Below, one piece after another: positions 44,401-53,151 of a DNA stretch of 64,000 nucleotides. The translations under genes were made by a program, and so were the position numbers. The number at the start of each line of letters is the position of its first letter. The stretch's first letter is position 1. The stretch is from Hymenobacter sp. (GTDB lineage: Bacteria; Bacteroidota; Bacteroidia; Cytophagales; Hymenobacteraceae): NCBI GenBank assembly GCA_025353905.1, contig JANXNW010000281.1:1-64000 (forward strand), given 5' to 3'. Under the pieces are notes generated by a model. That model saw only the letters and a list, made by a program, of their open reading frames with translations. It searched no databases and had not been told where the DNA came from.

Positions 44401-44787
44401 CTAACGAATGACCAGCTTGGAAAGCTTGCTGGAGTTATCGGCTTCGAGCTTGACGTAGTACAGGCCACTGGCAAAGTGGGTCAGGTCCAGCGTTTTCGTG
44501 TAACGCTCGTTGAGCTCGCTCAGCGTTTCGTGGTGCATAACCGTGCCGATAACGTTGAGAACGCTCAGCTCGACGCGGCGACCCACGAGGCCATTGATGG
44601 TGAGGTGGACGATGCCCGTGCTCGGGTTGGGGTAGATGACCAGGGTGCGGTCGTCGAAGCCGGCGCGCGCTTGAGTGTGCGCCTCGATGCGCACGGGAGC
44701 GGGTGGCGTGGCAGACCGGGCCGCCTGGCCACTGCTGAGCCCCACAGTAAGCAGGCCCGCGAAAAAAAGAAGTATGCGTTGTTTCAT
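44401..44787 (-). CDS. Small secreted protein consisting almost only of a T9SS sorting domain
   Basis: A 128-residue protein with signal peptide (MKQRILLFFAGLLTVGLSSG). After a ~25-residue Ala/Pro/Arg linker, the rest (about 45-128) is a complete T9SS C-terminal domain: TLVIYPNPSTGIVHLTINGL, VELSVLNVIGTVMHHETL, LDLTHFASGLYYVKLEADNS, KLSKLVIR. No passenger domain is present, so it may be a small surface peptide, a leftover of a larger gene, or a stand-alone domain with its own role. It lies next to the FAD oxidoreductase gene in divergent orientation. No adjacent T9SS component gene. Confidence 0.82.
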   Translation of the reverse strand: MKQRILLFFAGLLTVGLSSGQAARSATPPAPVRIEAHTQARAGFDDRTLVIYPNPSTGIVHLTINGLVGRRVELSVLNVIGTVMHHETLSELNERYTKTLDLTHFASGLYYVKLEADNSSKLSKLVIR

Positions 44788-44862
44788 AGTTTGAAAAGCG
44801 GGCTGGGTATTAACAGCAACGCGCCAAAAGTGAAGTGAGAAAGTTACGACTTCAGCGCACTT

Positions 44863-44870
44863 TAGTTTTG
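44863..44870 (+). promoter_or_regulatory. Candidate -7 element upstream of the FAD oxidoreductase
   Basis: TAGTTTTG matches TAnnTTTG; no convincing -33 element at the usual distance. About 70 nt before the GTG start. Confidence 0.4.
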
Positions 44871-44941
44871 CAAAACTACACCCGTTAATTCAGTAGCGCG
44901 CGTTAAATCTTTAAAATCCGGTTTTTAAAGGCCGGCCTGCC

Positions 44942-46093
44942 GTGTATTTTTCTGTCGATGACCAAGCGGCCGCCCCGGCCGTCGTGATTTTGGGGGGCGG
45001 GCTGGCGGGGCTGGCTGCCGCCCTCGACCTGGCCGGGCGCGGCCACCGCGTGGCGGTGGTCGAGCGGCGGCGCTACCCGTTCCACCGCGTATGTGGCGAA
45101 TACGTGAGCCGCGAAGTGCTGCCTTACCTGGGCCGGCTCGGGGCCGACCCCGCGCCGCTCGGGCCGGCCGCCATCGGGCGCTTCGAGCTTTCGTCGCCGG
45201 CCGGCCGCACCCTGCGCAGCTCGCTCGACCTGGGTGGCTTCGGCGTGAGCCGCTACGAGCTGGACGATTTTCTGTATAAAATCGCGCTGGCGCGGGGGGT
45301 CGAATTTATGTTTGCGACCGTAGCCGGCGTCGCCTTCGACGAGGCCGCCGACCGCCACACCGTCACGCTCACCGACGGGCGCACCCTGGCGGCCCGGCTC
45401 GTGCTGGGTACTTACGGCAAGCGCAGTACGCTGGACCGGCAGCTCGGACGCGCGTTTTTCGGGCAGCGCTCGCCCTACCTGGGCGTGAAGTGGCACCTGC
45501 GCCTGCCGGGTTTCGCGCGCGATGTCATTGCGCTGCACAATTTTCGGGATGGCTACGCCGGGGTGTCGGCCATTGAGAGCGAGCGGCTCTGCTTTTGCTA
45601 TCTCACCACCCGCGCCAACCTCAAGGCCGTCGGGGGCAGCATCGCCGCGCTCGAAAGCGAGGTGTTGCATCGCAACCCGCTCATCCGCGACATCCTCACC
45701 AATGCCGAACGGCTGTACGCCCAACCCGAAGTCATCAACGAAATCTCTTTCGCCCCGAAGCAGCCCGTCGAGCAGCATTTGCTGATGGTGGGCGATGCGG
45801 CCGGGCTCATCACCCCGCTCTGCGGCAATGGCATGGCGATGGCCCTGCACGGAGCCGCGCTGGCAGCCCCACTCGCCGACCAGTTTTTGCGCGGCGCGCT
45901 GCCTCGCCCGGCCCTGGAAACGGCTTACGCGGCGGCCTGGCGGCAGCAATTCGGCACCCGCCTGCGGGTGGGCCGCGCCGTGCAAGGCTTGTTCGGCGGG
46001 CCGGTGCTGAGCGAGCTCGTCATCGGCGGCCTGCGCTACTGGCCGGCCGCCGTACGCACCCTCATGCGCCAGACGCACGGCAAAGCATTTTGA
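44942..46093 (+). CDS. FAD-dependent oxidoreductase, geranylgeranyl-reductase-like
   Basis: A 383-residue flavoprotein read from GTG 44942. FAD-binding VVILGGGLAGLAAALDLAGR at about 14-33, then VAVVERRRYPFHRVCGEYVS: the C-G-E-Y segment after the dinucleotide-binding fold is typical of geranylgeranyl-reductase-like / plant-type hydroxylase-like enzymes. FISYELD-like FGVSRYELDDFLY and the second FAD motif LLMVGDAAGLITPLCGNGMA are intact. Substrate unknown; Bacteroidota homologues often accompany polyketide synthase and methyltransferase genes, but none is adjacent here. The stop TGA is the first base triplet of the following repeat (TTTTGAGCAATGAGC). Confidence 0.85.
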   Translation: MYFSVDDQAAAPAVVILGGGLAGLAAALDLAGRGHRVAVVERRRYPFHRVCGEYVSREVLPYLGRLGADPAPLGPAAIGRFELSSPAGRTLRSSLDLGGFGVSRYELDDFLYKIALARGVEFMFATVAGVAFDEAADRHTVTLTDGRTLAARLVLGTYGKRSTLDRQLGRAFFGQRSPYLGVKWHLRLPGFARDVIALHNFRDGYAGVSAIESERLCFCYLTTRANLKAVGGSIAALESEVLHRNPLIRDILTNAERLYAQPEVINEISFAPKQPVEQHLLMVGDAAGLITPLCGNGMAMALHGAALAAPLADQFLRGALPRPALETAYAAAWRQQFGTRLRVGRAVQGLFGGPVLSELVIGGLRYWPAAVRTLMRQTHGKAF

Positions 46094-46190
46094 GCAATGA
46101 GCAATGAGCAATTATCAATGAGCAATTCAGTTTTGACTACTTGGAGTCTGCTTTGAATTGTTCATTGTTCATTGTTCATTGCTCATTGAT
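46093..46190. repeat. Inverted word repeat between convergent genes
   Basis: Left words GAGCAATGAGCAATTATC, AATGAGCAATTC (46092-46130), right words GAATTGTTCATTGTTC, ATTGTTCATTGCTCATTG (46155-46189). Supplies the stop of the small membrane protein (AATCAATGA on the minus strand) and touches the stop of the oxidoreductase. Confidence 0.92.
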
Positions 46191-46368
46191 TGCTGCTGCC
46201 GCCGCCCATCTTGGTCACGAGCCACCAGATGAGGAAGACAATCAGAAACAAGGCGATGGCCCCGACCCAGATGCCGCCCTTGAATACGCCGCCGATAACC
46301 GAGCAGCCCGGGAGGAATGTGACGAAAAAAGCCAGCGCGGCCAGCAGCGAAAAGCGCGAGGTAGTCAT
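46183..46368 (-). CDS. Small membrane (lipo)protein
   Basis: A 61-residue protein. N-terminal lipoprotein-like signal (SLLAALAFFVTFLPGC, Cys ~22), then SVIGGVFKGGIWVGAIALFL into a second hydrophobic stretch ending IVFLIWWLVTKM. The SVIGGVFKGGIWVG motif recurs in small Bacteroidota proteins of this kind. The final residues GGGSSNQ and stop: the Asn-Gln codons and TGA are repeat words. Divergently placed from galK. Function unknown. Confidence 0.78.
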   Translation of the reverse strand: MTTSRFSLLAALAFFVTFLPGCSVIGGVFKGGIWVGAIALFLIVFLIWWLVTKMGGGSSNQ

Positions 46369-46549
46369 AGCAAAATGGTTCGGGGAAAGCAGGATGCTGG
46401 CTTCGCCACCCGGCGGCCGCTCGGTGCGGTGTACTCGCGGCGGCCAAAAAAGGTTGAGCCGACGGCACCCCGGTCGGGCATCGGGCCGTAAGCAGCGGCT
46501 AATGAGCTGCGCTTTGGGCGCACATTTGCGGCGCCGTGACTAACTCAAC

Positions 46550-47713
<1,164 letters not shown>

Positions 47714-47738
47714 GCCGTTCGGTTCCGGCTCGTCGGGA

Positions 47739-47790
47739 AGTTCGCGCAGAGGGCGCCGAGGCTAGCCCGCAGAGGGGCGCAGAGCGCTTT
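47739..47790 (+). repeat. Word-like repeat between galK and galT
   Basis: GCGCAGAGGGCGCCGAGGC and CCGCAGAGGGGCGCAGAGCG are imperfect copies of one word; no inverted partner is seen. Confidence 0.6.
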
Positions 47791-47824
47791 CTCATTACTT
47801 TAATCTCGCAAAAACCACCACTAT

Positions 47825-48919
47825 ATGGACCTTGCATCTCAACCGCACCGCCGCTACAACCCGCTGCTCGACGAGTGGGTGCTTGTGTCGCCGCACCGGG
47901 CCAAGCGGCCCTGGCAGGGGCAGCAGGAAACGAGCGAGGTCGAAGTTCGGCCCGCTTACGACCCGACCTGCTACCTCTGCCCCGGCAACGCCCGCACGAG
48001 CGGCGCGGTGAATGATAAATATGAGCATCAGTTTGTGTTCGACAACGACTTTGCGGCCCTGTTGCCGGAAGAAGTGAAGAGTGAAGAGTTAAGAGTTGAG
48101 AGTGTGGTACCTGCTGAGGGTCCAATTCTTCATCCTTCACTCTTAACTTATAACTTCCTCCGGGCCGAAGCCGAAACCGGGCGCTGCCGGGTCATCTGCT
48201 TTTCGCCCCGCCACGACCTGACCTTGCCCGAAATGCCGGTCAGCGAAATTCGGCGGGTGGTGGATGTCTGGACCGACGAGTATCGGATGCTGGGCGCGGA
48301 CCCGGCCATCAACTACGTGCAGATATTCGAGAACAAGGGCTTTGTGATGGGTTGCTCGAACCCGCACCCGCACGGCCAGATTTGGAGCGAGCGCACCGTG
48401 CCCGATTTGCCGGCCCGCGAAACCCGTGCCCAGCGCGCGTATTTCGAGCAGTACGGCCGCTCGCTGCTGGCCGACTACCTGGCTTTGGAGGAAAAAACCA
48501 AAGTCCGCTTTGTGGTTGAAAACGCCACCTGGGTGGCGCTGGTGCCCTTCTGGGCGGTCTGGCCCTTCGAGACGCTCGTGCTGCCGCGCCGCGCTGTACA
48601 AGACCTCACCCAGCTCAGCGAAGCTGAGCGCGACGGGCTGGCCGACATCATCAGCCAGCTCACTATCCGCTACGACAACCTGTTCGAAATCAGCTTCCCG
48701 TACTCGGCTGGCCTGCACCAGCGCCCGACCGACGGGGCCGAATACCCGGAATGGACCTTGCACCTGCACTTTTTGCCGCCGCTGCTGCGCTCGGCTACGG
48801 TCAAAAAATTCATGGTCGGCTACGAATTATTGGCCAATGCCCAGCGCGACATCACCCCCGAGCAAGCCGCCGAACGCCTGCGGGCGCTGCCGGCCGTGCA
48901 TTATAAAGTTGGTGCTTAG
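47825..48919 (+). CDS. galT: Galactose-1-phosphate uridylyltransferase GalT with an in-frame repeat insertion
   Basis: A 364-residue enzyme transferring UMP between UDP-glucose and galactose-1-phosphate. Start [20 protein letters not shown], zinc-binding CYLCPGNAR, catalytic [12 protein letters not shown] with HPH (His as nucleophile), then [20 protein letters not shown] and LHQRPTDG. Between DFAALLPEE and [13 protein letters not shown], where homologues have a short variable loop, lie about 30 residues ([22 protein letters not shown]) encoded by an inverted word repeat at 48068-48160. The frame is kept, so the enzyme may well be active with an enlarged loop. The stop is in the repeat that follows (GGTGCTTAGTGC). 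Confidence 0.95.
   Translation: MDLASQPHRRYNPLLDEWVLVSPHRAKRPWQGQQETSEVEVRPAYDPTCYLCPGNARTSGAVNDKYEHQFVFDNDFAALLPEEVKSEELRVESVVPAEGPILHPSLLTYNFLRAEAETGRCRVICFSPRHDLTLPEMPVSEIRRVVDVWTDEYRMLGADPAINYVQIFENKGFVMGCSNPHPHGQIWSERTVPDLPARETRAQRAYFEQYGRSLLADYLALEEKTKVRFVVENATWVALVPFWAVWPFETLVLPRRAVQDLTQLSEAERDGLADIISQLTIRYDNLFEISFPYSAGLHQRPTDGAEYPEWTLHLHFLPPLLRSATVKKFMVGYELLANAQRDITPEQAAERLRALPAVHYKVGA
48068..48160. repeat. Inverted word repeat inside galT coding sequence
   Basis: Left words GAAGTGAAGAGTGAAGAG, TTAAGAGTTGAGAG (48070-48103), right words TTCTTCATCCTTCACTC, TTAACTTATAACTTCC (48126-48157), partly complementary. Same architecture as the intergenic elements but translated in frame. Confidence 0.9.
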
Positions 48920-49044
48920 TGCTTAGTGCTTGGTCTATTCAATGAAACCAAGCACCAAGCACCAAGCACTAAGCACCAAGCACTAAGCTTCATGCACTAA
49001 GCACCAAGCACTAAGCACCAAGCACTAAGCACCAAGCACTAAAA
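48912..49044. repeat. Dense word-repeat array between convergent galT and an outer-membrane-like gene
   Basis: Two to three GTGCTTAGTGCTTGG words (48912-48933) on the left and about ten complementary CAAGCACCAAGCACTAAG words (48944-49042) on the right. Contains the stop codons of both flanking genes. Confidence 0.93.
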
Positions 49045-49794
49045 AGCAAACCCCGCGCGCACGGCCAGGCGCTGAAACTCCAGCTCCTGGCGGGGAGCGG
49101 GGTCGCGGGTGATGGCCGCGTTCTGGGCGCGGTAGGCGATGCTGACCAGGAAGCCGGTTTGCTCGTTGAAGAGCACTTTTAGGCCCAGCCCGGCGGCCCA
49201 GAGGCGGCCGCCGGCGTAGGTGACGGGGCCGGGCAGGGCCTCGTCGCGGCCGGTCAGGTTGAAGCCGTAGCCGCCGTCCACGAACCAGAACGGGCGCAGC
49301 GGGCCGCGCCGCACGGGCAATTCGCCGCGCAGCGAGGCAAACACGGGCACGATGCTTTGGGTGGCGTAGAGGTCGATGCCCACGCCGCCGCCCACGAAAA
49401 GTGCCGGCCGCAGGCGGTAGCCGTTCACGGTCTGGAACGAGAAGGCCGACGTATTGACCGAGCTGTTGGTGTTGCGGGCGGCGAGCGCGCCGAGCTCGGT
49501 GTAGTGGCCGAAGCCGCGCGGCCGGGCCGCACCCGGCCCCGGCGGCCGCTGCTGCCGCCCCACCGAGTCCACGTCGGCCAGCGGAAACGCCAGGATGTCG
49601 CGGCTCGGCAGGCGCAGGCGCATTACGTCGGGCGCGTCGGCGCTTAGTGGCAGGCGCTGGCCGTGCAGTACGCTGCCGTTGCGCAGGTAGAGCACATCTT
49701 CCATGGTCGGCACCGGCGCTTGCGCCCGCGCCCGGCGCGGAACGGCAACCACGGCCAAGAGGGTCAAAGCAGCAAGTGTCCGTGAGAAACGCAT
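49039..49794 (-). CDS. Probable outer-membrane beta-barrel protein
   Basis: A 251-residue protein from ATG 49794 (MRFSRTLAALTLLAVVAVPR, signal peptide ending RAQ). Residues ~25-75 form a small domain with MEDVLYLRNGSVLHGQRLPL and the rest has amphipathic beta-strand pairs (FGHYTELGALAARN, NGYRLRPALFVGGGVGIDLY, PFWFVDGGYGFNLTG, GFLVSIAYRAQN) ending in an aromatic residue (AGFAF), as outer-membrane barrels do. It is likely a Bacteroidota outer-membrane protein of unknown function. The Phe codon is directly followed by the repeat-supplied TAG. A TACCTTTC element ends 3 nt before its ATG. Confidence 0.75.
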   Translation of the reverse strand: MRFSRTLAALTLLAVVAVPRRARAQAPVPTMEDVLYLRNGSVLHGQRLPLSADAPDVMRLRLPSRDILAFPLADVDSVGRQQRPPGPGAARPRGFGHYTELGALAARNTNSSVNTSAFSFQTVNGYRLRPALFVGGGVGIDLYATQSIVPVFASLRGELPVRRGPLRPFWFVDGGYGFNLTGRDEALPGPVTYAGGRLWAAGLGLKVLFNEQTGFLVSIAYRAQNAAITRDPAPRQELEFQRLAVRAGFAF

Positions 49795-49797
49795 GAG

Positions 49798-49805
49798 GAA
49801 AGGTA
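49798..49805 (-). promoter_or_regulatory. -7-like element just upstream of the outer-membrane-like gene
   Basis: TACCTTTC on the minus strand, three bases before the ATG (TACCTTTCCTCATG). Suggests a leaderless or near-leaderless message. Confidence 0.3.
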
Positions 49806-49875
49806 CGCAAAGCCCGGCCGTAAAATAACGCGGCCCGACCCGCAACCTAAGCAGCAGGGGTCTGGGCGGGTTACC

Positions 49876-49931
49876 GTGCGGTAGGCTTCAGCCTGCCATC
49901 CTAGCAGACGGCAGGCTGAAGCCTACCGCAC
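49876..49931. repeat. Perfect 22-bp inverted repeat between co-directional genes
   Basis: GTGCGGTAGGCTTCAGCC plus TGCC (49876-49897) and its exact complement (49910-49931), 12-nt loop. It lies 7 nt beyond the stop of the LytTR regulator gene, so it could terminate that transcript, though no T-run follows. Confidence 0.93.
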
Positions 49932-49938
49932 AACTGAC

Positions 49939-50751
49939 CTACCCGCCGTCGAGCCAGGCTTTGAAGGAGGCCACGCGCTCGCGACTCACGACGACCTCGG
50001 TATCGGGCGACGGGGCCAGCTGCAGGCGCAGGCGCGAGCCGGGGTAGGGGCGCACTTCGCGCACGGCGCCCAGGCGCACGGTGAAGCGGCGGCTGAGCCG
50101 GAAAAACTCGTGCGGGTCGAGCAGCGGCTCCAGCTCGTCGAGCGAGTAGTCCACGAGGCAGGCGCGCCCATCGAGGCCGACGAGGCGCACGGCGTGGCCC
50201 TCAGCGTGAAAATAGGCCACCTCGTCGGTGGCGCGGTACTGCATCCGCCCGTTCCAGCGCACCAGGAACCGCGTTTTGTAGGGGTGGCGCAGGCGCTCGA
50301 ACAGGCCCGCGAGCTGGCTCAGGTCGGGCAGCGGGGCGGCGGGCACGGCGGGCGCGAGCGACGCGGCCGGCCCTTCCGCCAGCAGCGCGGCGGGCTGACT
50401 AAATTGCCGCAGCTTATCGAGGGCCCGGCGCACGTCACTCAGCGCCAGCGGCTTGAGCAGGTAATCCACGCTCATCACCTGGAATGCTTGCAGGGCGTAG
50501 GCGTCGTAAGCCGTCGTGAAAATGACCGGGCAGCGCACCGTTACCTGGTCGAAAATCTCGAAGCACAGCCCGTCGGCGAGCTGCACGTCGAGTAAGACCA
50601 AATCGGGCGCGGGCTGGGTTCGGAACCAGGTCACGGCTTCGGCCACCGAATCGAGCCGGGCAATCACCTCGATGGTCGGGTCGCAACGCCCGAGCAGCGC
50701 CACCAGCCCGTCGGCGGCCAGGGCCTCGTCTTCGATAAGTAAAACGGTCAT
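49939..50751 (-). CDS. LytTR-family response regulator
   Basis: A 270-residue protein from ATG 50751 (MTVLLIEDEALAADGLVALL); a longer frame to 50811 enters an inverted repeat. Receiver domain ~1-125 with the acidic pair Glu7-Asp8, phosphoacceptor Asp55 in LVLLDVQLADG, Thr in FTTAYDAYALQAF and Lys in YLLKPL. Linker rich in Ala/Pro (about 130-160), then a LytTR DNA-binding domain (about 168-268: FLVRWNGRMQYRATDEVAYF, GHAVRLVGLDGRACLVDYSL, FRLSRRFTVRLGAVREVRPY). Probably phosphorylated by the histidine kinase encoded immediately upstream. Targets unknown; LytTR regulators of this type often control membrane or surface genes. Confidence 0.92.
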   Translation of the reverse strand: MTVLLIEDEALAADGLVALLGRCDPTIEVIARLDSVAEAVTWFRTQPAPDLVLLDVQLADGLCFEIFDQVTVRCPVIFTTAYDAYALQAFQVMSVDYLLKPLALSDVRRALDKLRQFSQPAALLAEGPAASLAPAVPAAPLPDLSQLAGLFERLRHPYKTRFLVRWNGRMQYRATDEVAYFHAEGHAVRLVGLDGRACLVDYSLDELEPLLDPHEFFRLSRRFTVRLGAVREVRPYPGSRLRLQLAPSPDTEVVVSRERVASFKAWLDGG

Positions 50752-50754
50752 GGC

Positions 50755-50832
50755 GTAGCGCGCAGCCTTTGCTGCGCGGGTAAGGTGAGAAAAATCGGCC
50801 CCGCAACGCACGCAGCAAAGGCTGCGCGCTAC
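50755..50832. repeat. Perfect 22-bp inverted repeat in the gap between kinase and regulator genes
   Basis: GTAGCGCGCAGCCTTTGC plus TGCG (50755-50776) and its exact complement (50811-50832). The kinase stop TAG is inside the right arm; the regulator ATG is 3 nt beyond the left arm. Confidence 0.93.
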
Positions 50833-51857
50833 ATCGACAAAAGCGGCAGCTTAACGGTGAAGCTGGTTTCGGTGGCCTCGACGCGCACGGCTTGCTCGGA
50901 CACGAAACCGTAGCGGGCCACGATGTTGCGCAGGCCGAGCTGCAGCGACGTATCGGGCGGCGCGGCGCGGGCCTGGCGCGAGTTGCGCACCACGAGCCAG
51001 TGGTCGTCTTCGACAAACAGCTCGATGTGCAGCGGGTGATTTTGCGAAGCCACGTTGTGCTTCAGGGCATTCTCGAACAGCATTTGCAGAGCCACCGGCA
51101 CGGCGAAGCGCGGGCGCAGGTGGACGGGCACGTCGAGGCGCACGTCGAGCGCGCCCCGGAAGCGGGTGCGCAGCACGAACACGTAGGAAGCCAGAAAATC
51201 GAGCTCGGTGCCCAACTCCACCAGGTCTTTTTCCTGCTGCTGGAGCACGTAGCGGTACACGCGGGCCAGCTGCTGGATAAACTCGGCCGCCTCGTCGGGC
51301 GAGCGGTAGAGCAGCGCGGCCAGCACGTTGAGGTTGTTGAAGAGAAAGTGCGGATTGACCTGCTCGCGCAGCGATTGCAGCCGCGCCAGCGCGCCGGCTT
51401 TTTTGAGCGCCTCGGCCTCGACTTGCGAGTGGCGTAGCTGGCGGTTGGCGTAGGCCAGCGCGTTAATCGTGTTGAGAAACAGGTTGATGCGAAACGCGAC
51501 GACCAGCAGCAGCTTCAGGCCGAGCGCGAACTGGGCGGGCGGCAGGTGCAGGCGCGTGGCTTGCAGCAGCCAGGCCGGCCCGGCCGTGGCCAGGGCCGTA
51601 ACCGGCAGGCTCAGCCCAAACGCCGGCACCAGCGGATGCAGCCCCGACGGCAGCCAGCGCCCGAGCGTGGGCAAGCTTCGCTCAATGAGCAGGTTGCCTT
51701 CCCAAATCAGCCCCACCACCACCACGAACAGATTCAGCAGCCACCACGGGGCCACCGACAGCCCATACGAGCCGAGGGCTTCCATGAACAGCACATTGGC
51801 CCCCGAATACGTCCCTAGCAGCAGCACGTAGAGCCAACGGTAGCGGGTAGCGAACAT
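50829..51857 (-). CDS. LytS/YehU-type sensor histidine kinase
   Basis: A 342-residue membrane kinase. Four hydrophobic segments (about 8-28, 35-55, 78-97, 107-128) and no obvious sensor domain, followed by the HisKA_7TM/LytS-type His_kinase region: LARLQSLREQVNPHFLFNNL with the phosphorylated His, then FVLRTRFRGAL and the HATPase_c N-box MLFENALKHNVASQ and LGLRNIVARYG. Paired with the LytTR regulator downstream, from which it is separated by an inverted repeat. Signal unknown. The last codon before the stop is ATG; the stop TAG comes from the repeat. Confidence 0.92.
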   Translation of the reverse strand: MFATRYRWLYVLLLGTYSGANVLFMEALGSYGLSVAPWWLLNLFVVVVGLIWEGNLLIERSLPTLGRWLPSGLHPLVPAFGLSLPVTALATAGPAWLLQATRLHLPPAQFALGLKLLLVVAFRINLFLNTINALAYANRQLRHSQVEAEALKKAGALARLQSLREQVNPHFLFNNLNVLAALLYRSPDEAAEFIQQLARVYRYVLQQQEKDLVELGTELDFLASYVFVLRTRFRGALDVRLDVPVHLRPRFAVPVALQMLFENALKHNVASQNHPLHIELFVEDDHWLVVRNSRQARAAPPDTSLQLGLRNIVARYGFVSEQAVRVEATETSFTVKLPLLSM

Positions 51858-51923
51858 GGGTTTTGGTGCTTGGTGCTCGGCTCGCGAGGACAGTTATCCT
51901 TAAATATTCAGCAAGAAACGCCC

Positions 51924-51962
51924 AAACAAACAACCGGCTCCCGCCCCTGGGCGAGAGCCGGC
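51924..51962 (-). terminator. Terminator downstream of the fasciclin gene
   Basis: On the minus strand GCCGGCTCTCGCCC / GGGCGGGAGCCGG hairpin followed by TTGTTTGTTTGGG. Confidence 0.75.
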
Positions 51963-51986
51963 TGCCGGGCCGGAGCCGCGTCGTCG

Positions 51987-52976
51987 CTAGGGCAGCAACA
52001 CGCGGTCGATGACGTGCACCACGCCGTTGGTGGCCAACACGTTGGCAGCAATCACGTTAGCGGGAGTGGTGTTTTTCGCCGCCGCTACCGTAACACCAGA
52101 TGCACTGGCGGTGATAGTGATTTTTTCCTTGCCAAAGGTTTCTACCTGCTGCGTAGCGGCCAAGTCGGTCGAGAACACTCGACCGGTAGCAATGATGTGC
52201 GCCGACAGAACGCTACGTAGCGTAGCGGGCGGTACCGCACTCGCATCAGGAATGCCGGCAGCCCGGAAAGCGGCATCGGTTGGGGCGAACACAGTCAGGT
52301 TGCCAGGGCTACTGGCCGCTGTCAGCAAGTCAGCGACACCCGGCTGGCTCAAGGCCTGCAAGAGGATGGTGAACTCTTTACCGGTAGTGGCTTGAGCGCT
52401 GGCCACTACTATGCCGGCAATGCTGCGTGACGGCGGACTCAATACTTGGTCGATGATGTGAATGACGCCGTTGGAGGCGACTACGTCGGCGGTCGTAACC
52501 TTCGAGTTGCCGTTGACAAACACCCCAGCGCTACCCTTGCTCACGTACAACAGATTGTCGGTAGTACCGCGAGCCGTGGCTTGGGAGCTGGCTCCGTTGG
52601 GGAAATCAGCCGCTTTTTTGGCTCCCGGCAGGGCGTGGTAGAGCAGAATATCCTTCAGTACGTCAATCTGCTTCTGGTCGGTAATGGCGGCGATGCTGGC
52701 GGCCGTATTGAACGGAGCCGCCAGTTTCCCGAAGGCGGCGTTGGTGGGCGCGAACACCGTGAACGGGCCGGGGCCGGAAAGCGTGGCGGCCAGCTGGGTT
52801 TTGGTAACGGCCGCGACCAGGATGCTGAAGTCGGGGTTGCCGACGGCGATGTCCACGATGGTTTGCGGGGCGGGGGGAGTCACGACGGGGTCGTCTTTTT
52901 TGCAGCCGGTGGCCAGCAGGGTCAGCGCCGTGGCGGCGCCTAGCAGCAGGCGCCGGAAGTGGAGGGTGGTAGTCAT
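51987..52976 (-). CDS. Fasciclin-domain lipoprotein (two FAS1 domains)
   Basis: A 329-residue protein from ATG 52976 (MTTTLHFRRLLLGAATALTL); lipobox LLATGCKK. Two FAS1 domains: about 40-180 (FSILVAAVTKTQLAATLSGP, FTVFAPTNAAFGKL, LLYHALPGAKK, NGVIHIIDQVLSPP) and about 187-329 (FTILLQALSQPGVADLLTAA, LTVFAPTDAAFRAAGI, LSAHIIATGRV, NGVVHVIDRVLLP). FAS1 domains mediate adhesion or bind surface polymers; in Bacteroidota, lipid-anchored versions are common. Likely exposed at the cell surface or periplasm. It sits downstream of a TonB receptor in the same direction, 175 nt away. Confidence 0.93.
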   Translation of the reverse strand: MTTTLHFRRLLLGAATALTLLATGCKKDDPVVTPPAPQTIVDIAVGNPDFSILVAAVTKTQLAATLSGPGPFTVFAPTNAAFGKLAAPFNTAASIAAITDQKQIDVLKDILLYHALPGAKKAADFPNGASSQATARGTTDNLLYVSKGSAGVFVNGNSKVTTADVVASNGVIHIIDQVLSPPSRSIAGIVVASAQATTGKEFTILLQALSQPGVADLLTAASSPGNLTVFAPTDAAFRAAGIPDASAVPPATLRSVLSAHIIATGRVFSTDLAATQQVETFGKEKITITASASGVTVAAAKNTTPANVIAANVLATNGVVHVIDRVLLP

Positions 52977-53151
52977 GGGGGGAAAGGGTTTGTTAAAATG
53001 AAATGAACACCCCCTCAACGCCCCGGGCCCCGGTCTGGTCGCGCTTGGGTGCGCCAACTGCCCAAACAGCTACCTGAACCGTTTGCCGGCGGGCCTGAGC
53101 CGAACCTGGCCGCGCCCCTGCGCTTCGACGCTGCCGCGCCTGTCCGCGCCC

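Noticed and set aside
48912-49044. Possible CRISPR array
   Set aside because: Repeats are about 8-15 nt words with no unique spacers of constant length and no cas genes nearby.
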